NCBI GenBank assembly: GCA_950054195.1
Contig: CATLPG010000031.1
Coordinates: forward strand, 1-33,859
Reading direction: 5' to 3'
DNA: 33,859 nucleotides
Source: an uncultured Saccharospirillaceae bacterium
GTDB taxonomy: Bacteria; Bacteroidota; Bacteroidia; Flavobacteriales_D; CAJJDF01
A model generated the notes under the pieces. That model was not told the origin of the DNA. It saw only the letters and a list, made by a program, of their open reading frames with translations, and made no database searches. This document shows positions 8,908 through 18,747 of this stretch, piece by piece. The position numbers were made by a program, and so were the translations under genes. Position 1 is the first letter of the stretch. Each line of letters opens with the position of its first letter.

Positions 8908-11900
8908 ATGAAAAAAATAATATCTAGTCTTGTGTTGAGCATAGTAACATCTGTTACTTTTTCTCAATTTTTTGGAACTTGTACTGATCCTATAACTGCT
9001 ACATGTGGAGATACGACCTTTGTAGAGAACAGTAACTTATACTACACGAATAATTTTAATAGTTATAATTGTGCATTTTTTGCTAAGCAAGGACCAGAGG
9101 TTATCCTTGAATATACAGCTCCAGCTTCTGGAAATATAGTTGCATCAATTACATCTGTTAGCCCTTCAAACAAGGATATGCACGTATCAATAATGAACTC
9201 GTGTGATAATACCGACTGTATCAATATGAGCCCAGCAAATGGAACTACTGATTCAGTTTATGTTATTGGAGGTAACACTTATTATATTGTTGTTGATGGT
9301 GCGGATGCAGATGATGCAGGTGTTACAACTGGAGTATATGTTTCATGTCCAGCAGGATTTCAAAATACGGGATTAAACTGTAATACAGCTATAAATATTA
9401 GCTGTGGACAAACAGTTTCTGGTACTACCATTGGTGAGCAAAATAATATTACTACTTATGGAGGTTGTGGTGTAGGACAAGATGAATCAGGTCCAGAAAA
9501 AATATACAAGTTAATTATCAATCAAACGGAAGATATTACAGCTACATTAACAAGTGTACAGTCAGGGCAAGATCTAGATATACAAATATTAAATGCATGT
9601 GATAGTAATGCATGTGTTGCTAGAGATGATAATTCAGCAACGTACTCTAATGCAGCACCAGGTACTTATTATATTATCGTTGATGGTTACCAAGGGGATG
9701 CAGGTTCTTTTACTCTTCATGTTGATTGTTCTTCTCAGCCAGCAGGTACATGTGGAGACCCTATACCAGTTGAGTGTGGTACTGTAGTTAATGGAAATAC
9801 AGGAGGTAAACCAGATAACTTAACAGATTATAACTGCTACTTTACAGATAAAGATGCTGGAGAACTTGTTTATGAGTATGTTCCAATATCATCAGGAAAA
9901 ATAACGGTAGACTTATTGTCTTTTGCACCTAGTAAATCTTTCAACCTTTCAATTTTGAGTGCTTGTGATCCAACTTTTTGTATTAAAAAGAGTTCAACAA
10001 ACTCAAGTATAACTGATTCTGTAAGTGTAGTAGCAGGTAATAAATACTACATTGTTATGGATGGTGAAGGTGCATCAGATACTGGAGCTTTTAGTTTTCA
10101 AATTAGTTGTCCACTATCACACCCAGCAGGAGATATATGTGCTAACGCAGAAACAATTGAATGTGGTGAAACTGTTTCAGGAACTACTGTAGGTTTATCA
10201 AACTTAGTAAGAACATATGATGCATGTAGTAACGGTCAAATTGAATCAGGACCAGAAAAAGTATATGTAATTACGACTACTTCTGATGGAGATTTAACCG
10301 CTTCATTATCTAATTTAGGTACAAATGATTTGGATATTCATATACTAGATGACTGTGACACTAATGCTTGTGTAGCTAGAGATCATAACAGTGCTACTTA
10401 TCCAGACGCACCAGCAGGTACTTATTATATTGTAGTTGATGGTTTCCAAGGAGCTCAGGGAACATTTGATCTAACGGTTACATGTGAAAATACCGGAGAC
10501 GGAACGTGTTCAGATCCTTTTATAGCTACATGTGGAGTTTTAATAGATGGAAATAACGCTGGGTTTAATAATGATTTTGAAGATTATAACTGTGCGTTTT
10601 TTGATAAAGAAGGTCCAGACGTTGTATATAAGTACGTTCCTTTAAGATCTGGAAAAATCACAGCAAAAATGCTAGCTGTTCCTAGTGGAAAAGAAATGGT
10701 TGTTTCTATTGGGACTAGATGTGATGACAATAATTGTTTAGATATGGGACCAACTAATGGTAATACAGATTCTGTTTTAGTACAAGCAGGCTATATATAC
10801 TATGTTATAGTTGATGGTGCAAATCCGGATGATACGGGTAATTATACCATTCAAATATCTTGTCCAGTAGGGGAAGATGACTTTGTAGATTGTGCAAATG
10901 CAATCACTGCAACATGTGGACAAACAATAGTTGGCGATAATACAGGAAAACCAAATAATATTAACTTTTATCCTTGTGGAACAGGTTTTGCAAAAGAAGC
11001 AGGTGAAGTAACATATGCCTATACGCCATCTACTTCTGGTAAAATTGTTGTTGATTTAACTTCTTGGCCAGCTGGTAAACAAATGCAAATAGGCGTATTT
11101 GCGTCTTGTGATATGAGTTCATGTTTAGAATGGAGCCCAATTAATGCCTCAACAGATTCTATTGATGTTATTAGTGGAAATACTTATTATATTTCAATTG
11201 ATGGAACAAACTCTGATGATCAAGGAACATTCTCGTTTAATATTTCTTGTCCGGTAGCTGGTAACAACACAAATAATGCAGGAACATGTGCAGATCCTAT
11301 TCCTTTAACTTGTGGTATTCCTTATTCAGGAACAACAACAGATGGTTTACAAAACTTTAATGGGTATGCTTGTGGTACTCAAAATGAATTTGGAAAAGAA
11401 AAAATTCACGTATTCACCATTACTGATACATCTTTAGTTACTGCGGCTTTATCAGGAATGGGAGGTGAAGATTTAGATGTTCATATACTAGGTTCGTGTA
11501 GCCCAACAGATTGTATCGCTAGAGATGATAATACTGCTAGTGCTACATTACCTCCAGGAACATATTACATTTCTGTAGATGGTTTTGGAAGCAACACGAA
11601 TAATGAAGGACCTTATACTCTTTCATTAAGTTGTGCTCCTGTTAACACAAGTAATTCGGGCAACTGTGGAAATCCACTAAGTGTTTCATGTGGTATTCCT
11701 TTTAATGGTACTACTGTAGATGGTCAATCGGTGTTTAATAATTACGGTTGTGCTCCTCAAAATGAATTTGGAAAAGAAAAAATACACGAGTTAGTGTTAA
11801 CTGATTCAGCAAATGTTACTGCAACACTTTCAAACCTTAATGGAGTAGATTTAGATGTACATATATTGTCAGCTTGTAACGCATCAGCTTGTATCACTAG

Positions 11901-14580
11901 AGCAGATAATATTGCTACTGCTAATGACTTGGCTCCTGGAACTTACTATATTGTAGTAGATGGTTTTGGAAATGATGCATCACAACAGGGTAACTATACC
12001 TTGTTAATTAATTGTTCTGCTGTAACGCCAACTTCAAACACAGGTACATGTGGTAATCCAATTGCTATTAGTTGTGGAGTTCCATATAATGGAACAACAG
12101 TAGATGGGCAGTCAAACTTTAATGGGTATACAAGCTGTGCACCTCAAAACGAATTTGGTAAAGAAAAAATTCATGAGATCAGCATTAGTGATTCATCAAA
12201 TATAACAGCAACTTTATCAAACCTAAATGGTGTAGATTTAGATGTACATATTTTATCAGCTTGTAATACATCTGCATGTATTGCTAGAGGAGATGTTTCA
12301 GCTTTAGCAACAGCTTTACCTCCAGGCAACTATTATGTTGTGGTTGATGGTTATGGTTCTAATAGCTCACAACAAGGTTCTTATACATTAAATGTAACGT
12401 GTAACTCAATTAGTAACGGTGGTAGTGGAAACCCTGTAGGTACTTGTGGAAACCCAATTGCATTAAGCTGTGGTGTTCCTTACAATGGTACAACTATTGA
12501 TGGTCAAACAAACATGAATAATTATTTATGTTCATTCTGGTCGGAGTATGGTAAAGAAAAAGTTCATACGATTACACTTACTCAAACATCAGATCTTGAT
12601 ATTCAAATTTCAGGATTAGGTAACGTAGATTTAGATCTTTTCTTACTAAATGCGTGTGATACTAACAGCTGTTTAAATTATGGAGATAACGATATTCAAG
12701 AGGATAATTTATCTCCAGGAACATACTACATTGTAGTTGATGGTTATGGTTCAACAGCAACTCAGGAAGGTCCATACTCATTGATTGTGAATTGTACACC
12801 AGTGGTTGATCCTAATGCATGTGCTGAGTTATTCTTCTCAGAGTATATTGAAGGTACGTCACAAGATAAAGCCTTAGAAATATTTAACCCAACAACTAAT
12901 GCAATTGCTTTGGCTGGTTATACGGTAGAAATATATTCTAATGGATCATCAACACCTTCTTCTTCAATAAGTTTAACTGGTTCAGTTGCATCACAAGATG
13001 TATTTGTATTAGCAAATCCAAGTGCTAGTGCAGGTATTTTAGCTGTAACTGACCAAACCGATGGAGGATTAACTCATAATGGTAATGACGCTATTGTTTT
13101 ATTAAATCCAATAGGTGATACTATTGATATTATTGGTCAAGTTGGTATTGATCCGGGAACAGCATGGTCTGGTGGATCTGCAAGTACCGAAGGTCAAGTT
13201 CTTGTTAGAAAAGCTAGTGTACAGTCAGGTATATTTAATACGCCTTCAACTTTTGATCCATCAATTGAGTGGGATGATTATTTATTATCAGATTTATCAC
13301 ATTTAGGTAACCATATTGGTTCTTGTTCGGTTTGTGCTACGGCATCAATAAGTAAGTCTATTTGTCCTAATGAGTCATATGTATTCGGAGGAAATACGTT
13401 AACTGCACCAGGAACATACTATGATACTGTATTAACTACTAATGGATGTGATAGTGTTACAACATTAGTGTTAACGCAAAACCCATACAATACATTAACA
13501 ATTAATGATAGTGCGTGTACGGGAGATAGTTTACTCTTTAGAGGTGTTTACTACACAACTCCTGGAACTTATTATGATACTGCAACAGGTGTAAATACGT
13601 GTGATACATTAATTACATTTAATTTTGCTACTACGTCAGGATCATTAACGCCTACAATTAATGTGAGTACAAGTACTACTACTGTTTGTGATAGTTCCAC
13701 AGTAAACTTTACTTCTTTATTTACAAATGGTGGTAATGCTCCAACTTATCAATGGTACATTAATGGTGCGCCAGTAGCTACTTCTGCTAACTTCATTTCA
13801 ATGGCGGGTCAATTAAATAATGGAGATACAGTTTATTGTGTTGCTACAAGTTCTTTATCTTGTGCAGTTCCAACTACGGCTACTTCAAATAAATTAATAA
13901 TTACTACAGGTTCTTCTACATTAGTGAATGTTTTTGATACCATTTGTCAAGGAGAAACATATGCATTTAACAATCAAACATTAAGTACAGCTGGTACTCA
14001 TTACGATACCGTACAAAATGTAGCTGGTTGTGATAGTGTAATAAAATTAGATTTGCATGTACATCCAACACCTGTTACAACTGCAAGCAGTGATGTTGAT
14101 ACTGTAAGCTTTGGAGGAACAGTAAACTTTACTTCAACAGGATCAAATGGAGATAGCTTGTATTGGGATTTCGGAGATAGTAATACATCAACATTAACGA
14201 ATGTATCTCATACATATAATTCAGCAGGAACGTACCAAGTAATTTTACAAGGAACGTTTAATACTGGATGTGAAAGTTCTGATACATTAACTATTCATGT
14301 GTTGAATAATGCTGCTATTTTTGAATCAAATAAAAATGAGTTTATTCATGTGTATCCTAACCCTGTAACTGATGTACTAAACATCGTTTACAAAGGTAAC
14401 GAAGATGCTATTGAACAAATTCAAGTATTTGACATCAAAGGAAATTTAGTTAAGAATATTAATGCAGGAAAAACGACTAGTATGTTAGTGAATGTTTCTG
14501 ATTTAGAAACAGGAATGTACATTATTCGAGTAAAAGGAAATAACATTAATCAAAATGTTAGAATTCAAAAACTAAACTAA
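8908..14580 (+). CDS. Giant secreted protein: ten Cys-rich repeats, lamin-tail-like, Ig-like and PKD domains, T9SS tail
   Basis: An 1890-aa paralogue of the previous protein. A signal peptide ends near TFS-Q (about residue 19). Ten repeats of about 120 aa fill residues 20-1300. Two subtypes are visible. One has '(G)(P/K)EK(I/V)(H/Y)' and '(D/V)DLD(V/I)(H/Q)IL..C'. The other has 'Y.P..SGKI..' and '..TDS(V/I).V..G..YYI'. They run roughly alternately at first, and the last four are all of the first type. After them come a lamin-tail-like domain (about 1305-1470, FFSEYIEG), three 'GT(Y/H)YDT...GCDS' modules, an Ig-like segment (about 1580-1670), a PKD domain (about 1725-1800, YWDFGDS) and a T9SS sorting domain (about 1810-1890, HVYPNPVTD). 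It is likely displayed at the surface. The function is unknown; no enzyme signature is seen. Confidence 0.88.
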   Translation: MKKIISSLVLSIVTSVTFSQFFGTCTDPITATCGDTTFVENSNLYYTNNFNSYNCAFFAKQGPEVILEYTAPASGNIVASITSVSPSNKDMHVSIMNSCDNTDCINMSPANGTTDSVYVIGGNTYYIVVDGADADDAGVTTGVYVSCPAGFQNTGLNCNTAINISCGQTVSGTTIGEQNNITTYGGCGVGQDESGPEKIYKLIINQTEDITATLTSVQSGQDLDIQILNACDSNACVARDDNSATYSNAAPGTYYIIVDGYQGDAGSFTLHVDCSSQPAGTCGDPIPVECGTVVNGNTGGKPDNLTDYNCYFTDKDAGELVYEYVPISSGKITVDLLSFAPSKSFNLSILSACDPTFCIKKSSTNSSITDSVSVVAGNKYYIVMDGEGASDTGAFSFQISCPLSHPAGDICANAETIECGETVSGTTVGLSNLVRTYDACSNGQIESGPEKVYVITTTSDGDLTASLSNLGTNDLDIHILDDCDTNACVARDHNSATYPDAPAGTYYIVVDGFQGAQGTFDLTVTCENTGDGTCSDPFIATCGVLIDGNNAGFNNDFEDYNCAFFDKEGPDVVYKYVPLRSGKITAKMLAVPSGKEMVVSIGTRCDDNNCLDMGPTNGNTDSVLVQAGYIYYVIVDGANPDDTGNYTIQISCPVGEDDFVDCANAITATCGQTIVGDNTGKPNNINFYPCGTGFAKEAGEVTYAYTPSTSGKIVVDLTSWPAGKQMQIGVFASCDMSSCLEWSPINASTDSIDVISGNTYYISIDGTNSDDQGTFSFNISCPVAGNNTNNAGTCADPIPLTCGIPYSGTTTDGLQNFNGYACGTQNEFGKEKIHVFTITDTSLVTAALSGMGGEDLDVHILGSCSPTDCIARDDNTASATLPPGTYYISVDGFGSNTNNEGPYTLSLSCAPVNTSNSGNCGNPLSVSCGIPFNGTTVDGQSVFNNYGCAPQNEFGKEKIHELVLTDSANVTATLSNLNGVDLDVHILSACNASACITRADNIATANDLAPGTYYIVVDGFGNDASQQGNYTLLINCSAVTPTSNTGTCGNPIAISCGVPYNGTTVDGQSNFNGYTSCAPQNEFGKEKIHEISISDSSNITATLSNLNGVDLDVHILSACNTSACIARGDVSALATALPPGNYYVVVDGYGSNSSQQGSYTLNVTCNSISNGGSGNPVGTCGNPIALSCGVPYNGTTIDGQTNMNNYLCSFWSEYGKEKVHTITLTQTSDLDIQISGLGNVDLDLFLLNACDTNSCLNYGDNDIQEDNLSPGTYYIVVDGYGSTATQEGPYSLIVNCTPVVDPNACAELFFSEYIEGTSQDKALEIFNPTTNAIALAGYTVEIYSNGSSTPSSSISLTGSVASQDVFVLANPSASAGILAVTDQTDGGLTHNGNDAIVLLNPIGDTIDIIGQVGIDPGTAWSGGSASTEGQVLVRKASVQSGIFNTPSTFDPSIEWDDYLLSDLSHLGNHIGSCSVCATASISKSICPNESYVFGGNTLTAPGTYYDTVLTTNGCDSVTTLVLTQNPYNTLTINDSACTGDSLLFRGVYYTTPGTYYDTATGVNTCDTLITFNFATTSGSLTPTINVSTSTTTVCDSSTVNFTSLFTNGGNAPTYQWYINGAPVATSANFISMAGQLNNGDTVYCVATSSLSCAVPTTATSNKLIITTGSSTLVNVFDTICQGETYAFNNQTLSTAGTHYDTVQNVAGCDSVIKLDLHVHPTPVTTASSDVDTVSFGGTVNFTSTGSNGDSLYWDFGDSNTSTLTNVSHTYNSAGTYQVILQGTFNTGCESSDTLTIHVLNNAAIFESNKNEFIHVYPNPVTDVLNIVYKGNEDAIEQIQVFDIKGNLVKNINAGKTTSMLVNVSDLETGMYIIRVKGNNINQNVRIQKLN

Positions 14581-14600
14581 TTGTAAATACTAATAATCCA

Positions 14601-14629
14601 AGCCTGCTAATTTATTAGCAGGCTTTTTT
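14601..14629 (+). terminator. Strong intrinsic terminator after the second repeat-protein gene
   Basis: A perfect 10-bp GC-containing stem, AGCCTGCTAA (14601-14610) with TTAGCAGGCT (14615-14624), has a 4-nt loop and a following T-run. It ends only 8 nt before the ATG of the next gene. Confidence 0.93.
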
Positions 14630-14637
14630 GTTTGTCT

Positions 14638-15843
14638 ATGAACGTAGGTGTTATTGGAGGAGGAGCAGCTGGTTTTTTTGCTGCAATTCATGTGAAAATG
14701 AATTATCCAAATGCTAATGTTACCATTTTTGAGAAATCAAAGAAGGTATTAAGCAAAGTGAAAATTTCTGGAGGGGGAAGATGTAATGTCACCAATAATT
14801 GTCCAGATATTGATTTATTATCAAAAGCCTATCCAAGAGGTACAAAAAAACTTAAACAAGCTTTCTATACGTTTAATACTTCTCATACCATGGATTGGTT
14901 TGAGACAAGAGGTGTTTCGCTTGTTACTCAAGAAGATCACTGTGTATTTCCAAAATCTCAAGATTCACAAAGTATCATTGATTGCTTTTTGAATGAAACA
15001 ACTACGCTCGGTATTGTGATTAAAACACAAGCTAACGTAACTAAAATAGCTCAAGTTAAAGAAGGAATATTACTAACCGTTAACGATAATGATCTTTTAT
15101 TTGATAAGGTGATTGTAACTACTGGAGGCTCTCCTAAAGAAAAAGGCCTAGAATGGTTAAAAGTATTAGGACATAAAATTGAAATTCCAGTACCTTCTCT
15201 TTTCACGTTTAATATGCCTAATGAGTCCATTACAAAACTAATGGGAGTTGTGGTAGAAAAGGCATTAGTGAAAATTCAAGGAGAGAAACTAATTGGAGAT
15301 GGACCTTTACTTATTACGCATTGGGGAATGAGTGGTCCTGCTATTTTGAAATTATCAGCCTTTGGGGCAAGACTATTAGCAGAAAAGAACTATCAGTTCA
15401 ATATTCATGTGAATTGGGTTAATGAAACCAATCAAGAGCTTATCAGAGCTCATATTATTAGTTTGATTCAGGAACACCCCAAAAAGCAATTAAACACGAT
15501 TAGGCCTTATTTATTACCTAAACGTCTCTGGGATTATCTTTTGTCAAAAGGAGATTTAAAGGGAGATAAGCAATGGAACGCCTTAAACAAAAAAGAAGTT
15601 AATCGAATGGTTCAATTATTGGCAGAGGATGTTTATCAAGTTTCAGGTAAAACAACCTTTAAGGAAGAATTTGTTACTTGTGGAGGTGTGAGTTTAGATT
15701 CTATAAACTTTAAAACCATGCAAAGTAAAGTTATTCCCAATCTTTACTTTGCAGGTGAAGTATTGAATATTGATGGAATTACAGGAGGATTTAATTTTCA
15801 AGCAGCTTGGACAACAGCCTTTATTGCCGCTAAGCTTAAATAA
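14638..15843 (+). CDS. HI0933/BaiN-type FAD-dependent oxidoreductase
   Basis: A 401-aa flavoprotein of the HI0933 family (YhiN/BaiN group), whose members bind FAD and are usually annotated as NAD(P)/FAD-dependent oxidoreductases; the cellular substrate is generally not known. The dinucleotide-binding GGGAAG motif sits at residues 6-11, [10 protein letters not shown] at about 44-53, and the C-terminal FAD contact [11 protein letters not shown]...GGFNFQAAW is intact. Length is normal. I chose ATG at 14638 over the in-frame TTG two codons upstream. A terminator ends only 8 nt before the start, leaving no clear room for a promoter. The 3' end overlaps the convergent kbl gene by 8 bp. Confidence 0.88.
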   Translation: MNVGVIGGGAAGFFAAIHVKMNYPNANVTIFEKSKKVLSKVKISGGGRCNVTNNCPDIDLLSKAYPRGTKKLKQAFYTFNTSHTMDWFETRGVSLVTQEDHCVFPKSQDSQSIIDCFLNETTTLGIVIKTQANVTKIAQVKEGILLTVNDNDLLFDKVIVTTGGSPKEKGLEWLKVLGHKIEIPVPSLFTFNMPNESITKLMGVVVEKALVKIQGEKLIGDGPLLITHWGMSGPAILKLSAFGARLLAEKNYQFNIHVNWVNETNQELIRAHIISLIQEHPKKQLNTIRPYLLPKRLWDYLLSKGDLKGDKQWNALNKKEVNRMVQLLAEDVYQVSGKTTFKEEFVTCGGVSLDSINFKTMQSKVIPNLYFAGEVLNIDGITGGFNFQAAWTTAFIAAKLK

Positions 15844-17023
15844 CGTTTAATTCCTTACCTATTTTAATAAAAGCATCTATAGCCTTATCCAAATGCTCTT
15901 TATCGTGTCCTGCCGAAAGCTGAACTCTTATTCGAGCTTCTCCTTTAGGAACTACCGGATAATAAAAACCTATTACATATATACCTTCCTTCAATAAAGC
16001 GTTAGAGAAATCTTGAGAAAGTTTAGCATCATAAAGCATAATTGGGACAATTGGAGAATCTCCTTCTTTAATGTCAAACCCAGCATCCTTAATTTTTTCT
16101 TTAAAATAGTTAGTGTTACTCTCCAGTTTATCTCGTAGTTCGGTTGTACTTGATAAAATATCAAACACTTTAATAGCAGCTCCTACAATTGAAGGCGCTA
16201 GTGAATTGGAAAATAAATATGGACGAGATTTTTGACGAAGCATATCAATGATCTCCTTTTTACCAGTTGTATAACCACCCATTGCTCCCCCTAAGGCTTT
16301 ACCTAATGTTCCTGTGATAATATCTACACGATCCATTACATTGTAGTACTCAGGCACACCTCTTCCTGTTTTACCTATAAACCCAGCAGAGTGACACTCA
16401 TCAGTCATAACAAGGGCATCATATTTATCAGCTAAATCGCAGATTTCATTCATTTTAGCGATATCACCATCCATAGAGAATACACCATCAGTAACAATAA
16501 TTCTGTGACGTTGGTTTTGCGCTTTTTTCAATTGCTCCTCCAAGTCGTTCATGTCGCTATGTTTGTATCTGTACCTAGCAGCTTTGCATAAACGAACACC
16601 ATCAATAATAGAAGCATGATTTAAAGCATCAGAGATAATAGCATCTTCTGGACCTAGCAATGGCTCAAATAATCCACCGTTAGCATCAAATGCTGCTGCA
16701 TATAAAATGGTATCTTCTGTACCGTAAAATTTGGCTATTTTATGCTCTAATTCTTTGTGAATATCTTGTGTTCCGCAAATAAACCTTACCGATGACATTC
16801 CAAAACCATGCGTATCTAATGTATCTTTTGCAGCTTTAATTACATCAGGGTGTGACGATAAACCTAAATAGTTGTTTGCACAAAAGTTAAGGACTTCCTC
16901 ACCTGATTTCACCTGAATTTCTGCACCTTGTGGGTTAACAATTATTCGCTCAGATTTATATAGTCCAGCTTCTTTTAAGTCTTCTATTTCTGCTTGTAAA
17001 TGATTTTTAAGTTTACCGTACAT
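15836..17023 (-). CDS. kbl: Glycine C-acetyltransferase (2-amino-3-ketobutyrate CoA ligase)
   Basis: A 395-aa PLP enzyme of the alpha-oxoamine synthase family. It joins glycine and acetyl-CoA to form 2-amino-3-ketobutyrate, or runs the reverse reaction in threonine breakdown. The PLP lysine is Lys242 in [10 protein letters not shown]. Also seen are [10 protein letters not shown] near 50-59, [11 protein letters not shown] at about 132-142, and TDECHSAGF at 207-215 with the cofactor-binding Asp and His. Length matches E. coli Kbl (398 aa). The close relatives BioF and Spt are less likely, because the N-terminal and '[14 protein letters not shown]' segments are Kbl-like. No threonine dehydrogenase gene is adjacent. 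It is transcribed alone from a promoter just upstream. Confidence 0.93.
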   Translation of the reverse strand: MYGKLKNHLQAEIEDLKEAGLYKSERIIVNPQGAEIQVKSGEEVLNFCANNYLGLSSHPDVIKAAKDTLDTHGFGMSSVRFICGTQDIHKELEHKIAKFYGTEDTILYAAAFDANGGLFEPLLGPEDAIISDALNHASIIDGVRLCKAARYRYKHSDMNDLEEQLKKAQNQRHRIIVTDGVFSMDGDIAKMNEICDLADKYDALVMTDECHSAGFIGKTGRGVPEYYNVMDRVDIITGTLGKALGGAMGGYTTGKKEIIDMLRQKSRPYLFSNSLAPSIVGAAIKVFDILSSTTELRDKLESNTNYFKEKIKDAGFDIKEGDSPIVPIMLYDAKLSQDFSNALLKEGIYVIGFYYPVVPKGEARIRVQLSAGHDKEHLDKAIDAFIKIGKELNVI

Positions 17024-17037
17024 ACTTTAATTTTTTT

Positions 17038-17069
17038 TAAAGGTAAACAAACTACCGGCAGACAAGCAA
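17038..17069 (-). promoter_or_regulatory. Promoter of kbl
   Basis: On the minus strand, TACCTTTA (17045 to 17038) matches the -7 element at five of six fixed positions. TTG occurs 17 nt (17065-17063) and 21 nt (17069-17067) upstream. The -7 element ends 14 nt before the ATG at 17023. Confidence 0.5.
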
Positions 17070-17098
17070 ACGAAAGTTACTTGGATAGATCAAAAGCT

Positions 17099-17117
17099 TT
17101 TATAGATTATCTATAAA
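17099..17117 (-). terminator. Weak AT-rich hairpin after the TPR lipoprotein gene
   Basis: TTTATAGA and TCTATAAA form an 8-bp palindrome with a 3-nt loop, 18 nt beyond the stop of the TPR gene. It is AT-rich with only a short T-tract on the minus strand, so termination is only possible. Confidence 0.3.
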
Positions 17118-17135
17118 GGAAGAAAAGAATTAAAA

Positions 17136-18128
17136 TTACAGGATATCTTTACAGTGTTCTTGTAACCGTTTTTTCGCGAACTTTACTCCTAAGGAATCAG
17201 CTATTACAAAACTTTGACAAGCATCTATATTTCTTTGTTGCTTAAGCATTATTTTTCCTTTGGAATAATGGATTTCACCATTCTCAGGGTGTTTTACAAG
17301 TAAATAATTAATAAGATGGTTAGCACTATCAAATTTATTTATTTCAGAAAAGCACTCTGCTTTTAGTCTTATCCAGTCAGGTTTATTTAATCCAGCCAAC
17401 GCTTGGTTGTAAAATTCTATAGCTTCATTGTATCTTTCTTCTTTTTTAAAAAGTCTACCTTTTTCAGCCCATGCAGGTGAATAAGAGTGATCATATTTGA
17501 TTGATTTAGTAAGATATTTATTGGCACTGTCAGGTTCCTTCAGATCTGTGTAACAAATACCTAAATTTTTATAGCTTACTTTATTAGGGCTTCTGCGGGC
17601 AACATGTTGGAAATCTTTGAGAGCTTTCTCGTAATCTTTAAGTTTGTAATAAGCTGCACCTCTATTGGTTCTGTACCTTTCTACAGAAGGAGCAATTTCT
17701 ATTGATTTGGAGTAATAGAGACTCGCAGAATCATACTCTTTGAGATTTATCATATAAAACCCTATTTCAGCATAAAATTCCTCTAAACTAAATATTAGAT
17801 TATACTGAGTAGACCTGTTTATAAATGATACTATTATTTCATCATAATTCTTTCCTACATTTAAAACATTTCGGGAAAGATATATTAATTCAGCAGATTT
17901 CGCATTACATTGATTTGAATCCAGAGGATTAACATCTTTAGCATTAAATACTTTAATGTTTAGTTGGTTTAAAACTCCGCTTTTACTGTCATAATTTTTA
18001 TTAAATACTATTTCAGTTTCTTCAGCTGACATTTTATCATTTATAAATAAAGCAGCATTGTAATTTTCAGATATAATCTCACTTTGACATGAAAAAATAA
18101 AAAGTGTTACTATTAATAAGTATTTCAT
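17136..18128 (-). CDS. TPR-repeat lipoprotein
   Basis: A 330-aa predicted lipoprotein. The short hydrophobic N-terminus ends in IFSC, giving a lipidated Cys14. Residues from about 118 to 325 form five or six tetratricopeptide repeats, recognisable by 'Y..A...Y.KSIEIAP', 'YKLKDYEKALKDF' and 'RYNEAIEFYNQAL'. TPRs are protein-binding scaffolds, so this probably acts as an adaptor anchored on a membrane; the partner is unknown. The region from 15 to 117 has no motif I recognise. The gene starts 20 nt after the TonB-domain gene, so the two are probably one operon. Confidence 0.82.
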   Translation of the reverse strand: MKYLLIVTLFIFSCQSEIISENYNAALFINDKMSAEETEIVFNKNYDSKSGVLNQLNIKVFNAKDVNPLDSNQCNAKSAELIYLSRNVLNVGKNYDEIIVSFINRSTQYNLIFSLEEFYAEIGFYMINLKEYDSASLYYSKSIEIAPSVERYRTNRGAAYYKLKDYEKALKDFQHVARRSPNKVSYKNLGICYTDLKEPDSANKYLTKSIKYDHSYSPAWAEKGRLFKKEERYNEAIEFYNQALAGLNKPDWIRLKAECFSEINKFDSANHLINYLLVKHPENGEIHYSKGKIMLKQQRNIDACQSFVIADSLGVKFAKKRLQEHCKDIL

Positions 18129-18148
18129 TCCTTGGACTAAACAACTCC

Positions 18149-18682
18149 CTAAATATTGATAGGAATATTATATAAACATCTCACTCTTTTTCCTTCTAAA
18201 ACAGCTGGAGTCCATTTTTTCATAGCTAAGAGGGTACGTTTAATTTCAATAGCAAACTCTTTAGGCGTGTTTTTAGAAAATGTAAAATTGGTTAAGGCAC
18301 CATTGGTTTCAACCACAAATTGCGTTACAATTTCACCTTTAAACTCAACATCTTTAGGGAATTTAAATTCTTTTTGGAAATCTAAGAAAAGCGTAGTGTC
18401 TCCGCCTGGGTATTTAGGATAAACATCAACTTTTGAGTAAACCTGATTTTCAGCAGTTCCTTGCGAACTTTGTGGAGCAGATAAGGCTTTAACAATACTT
18501 GAAGTTCTTTCATCTAAACGAACAATTGCTTGTGTTAATGCTTTGTTTTCAGCTCTTAAAGTAGAAACTTCTTTTTCTAGTGTTTCCATTTTGCCTTGCA
18601 TTTGTCCTACATCTTTTTGACTAGCACAGGAAAACAACAAAATTCCACTAGAAACAACAACTACTTTTTTAAAACTCTTCAT
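18149..18682 (-). CDS. Lipoprotein with coiled coil and TonB-type C-terminal domain
   Basis: A 177-aa protein. The N-terminus ends in LLFSC (Cys19), a clear lipobox. Residues about 25-65 form a heptad-patterned coiled coil (MQGKMETLEKEV...LRAEN). The last 75 residues match the TonB C-terminal fold seen in Bacteroidota: GEIVTQFVVETNG, a helix, KKWTPAVLEGKRV and a final YNIPINI strand. True TonB proteins have an N-terminal transmembrane helix and a proline-rich periplasmic span; both are missing, and a lipid anchor takes their place. It may therefore be a periplasmic TonB-like accessory and not an energy transducer. It is divergent from a TPP-riboswitch-controlled TonB-dependent receptor, which may or may not be functional pairing. 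It is followed by the TPR lipoprotein gene after 20 nt. Confidence 0.82.
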   Translation of the reverse strand: MKSFKKVVVVSSGILLFSCASQKDVGQMQGKMETLEKEVSTLRAENKALTQAIVRLDERTSSIVKALSAPQSSQGTAENQVYSKVDVYPKYPGGDTTLFLDFQKEFKFPKDVEFKGEIVTQFVVETNGALTNFTFSKNTPKEFAIEIKRTLLAMKKWTPAVLEGKRVRCLYNIPINI

Positions 18683-18717
18683 AAGATTTTATTTATTAAT
18701 TCTTTTACTTTCAGCTA

Positions 18718-18747
18718 TGAAGGTAAATAAATTTTGGGCGTCATCAA
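18718..18747 (-). promoter_or_regulatory. Promoter of the TonB-domain lipoprotein / TPR operon
   Basis: On the minus strand a TTG (18747 to 18745) is followed after exactly 19 nt by TACCTTCA (18725 to 18718), four of six fixed -7 positions. Transcription would start about 30 nt before the ATG at 18682. It overlaps the opposing riboswitch promoter. Confidence 0.5.

Noticed and set aside
9593-9787. Out-of-frame plus-strand ORF inside the second repeat protein
   Set aside because: It is a Val/Leu-rich shadow of the repeat frame, and a similar one appears at 13115-13306.
4843-14580. CRISPR-like or satellite repeats in the repeat-protein genes
   Set aside because: The periodicity of about 360 bp is coding and degenerate at nucleotide level; no short identical repeats with unique spacers occur.
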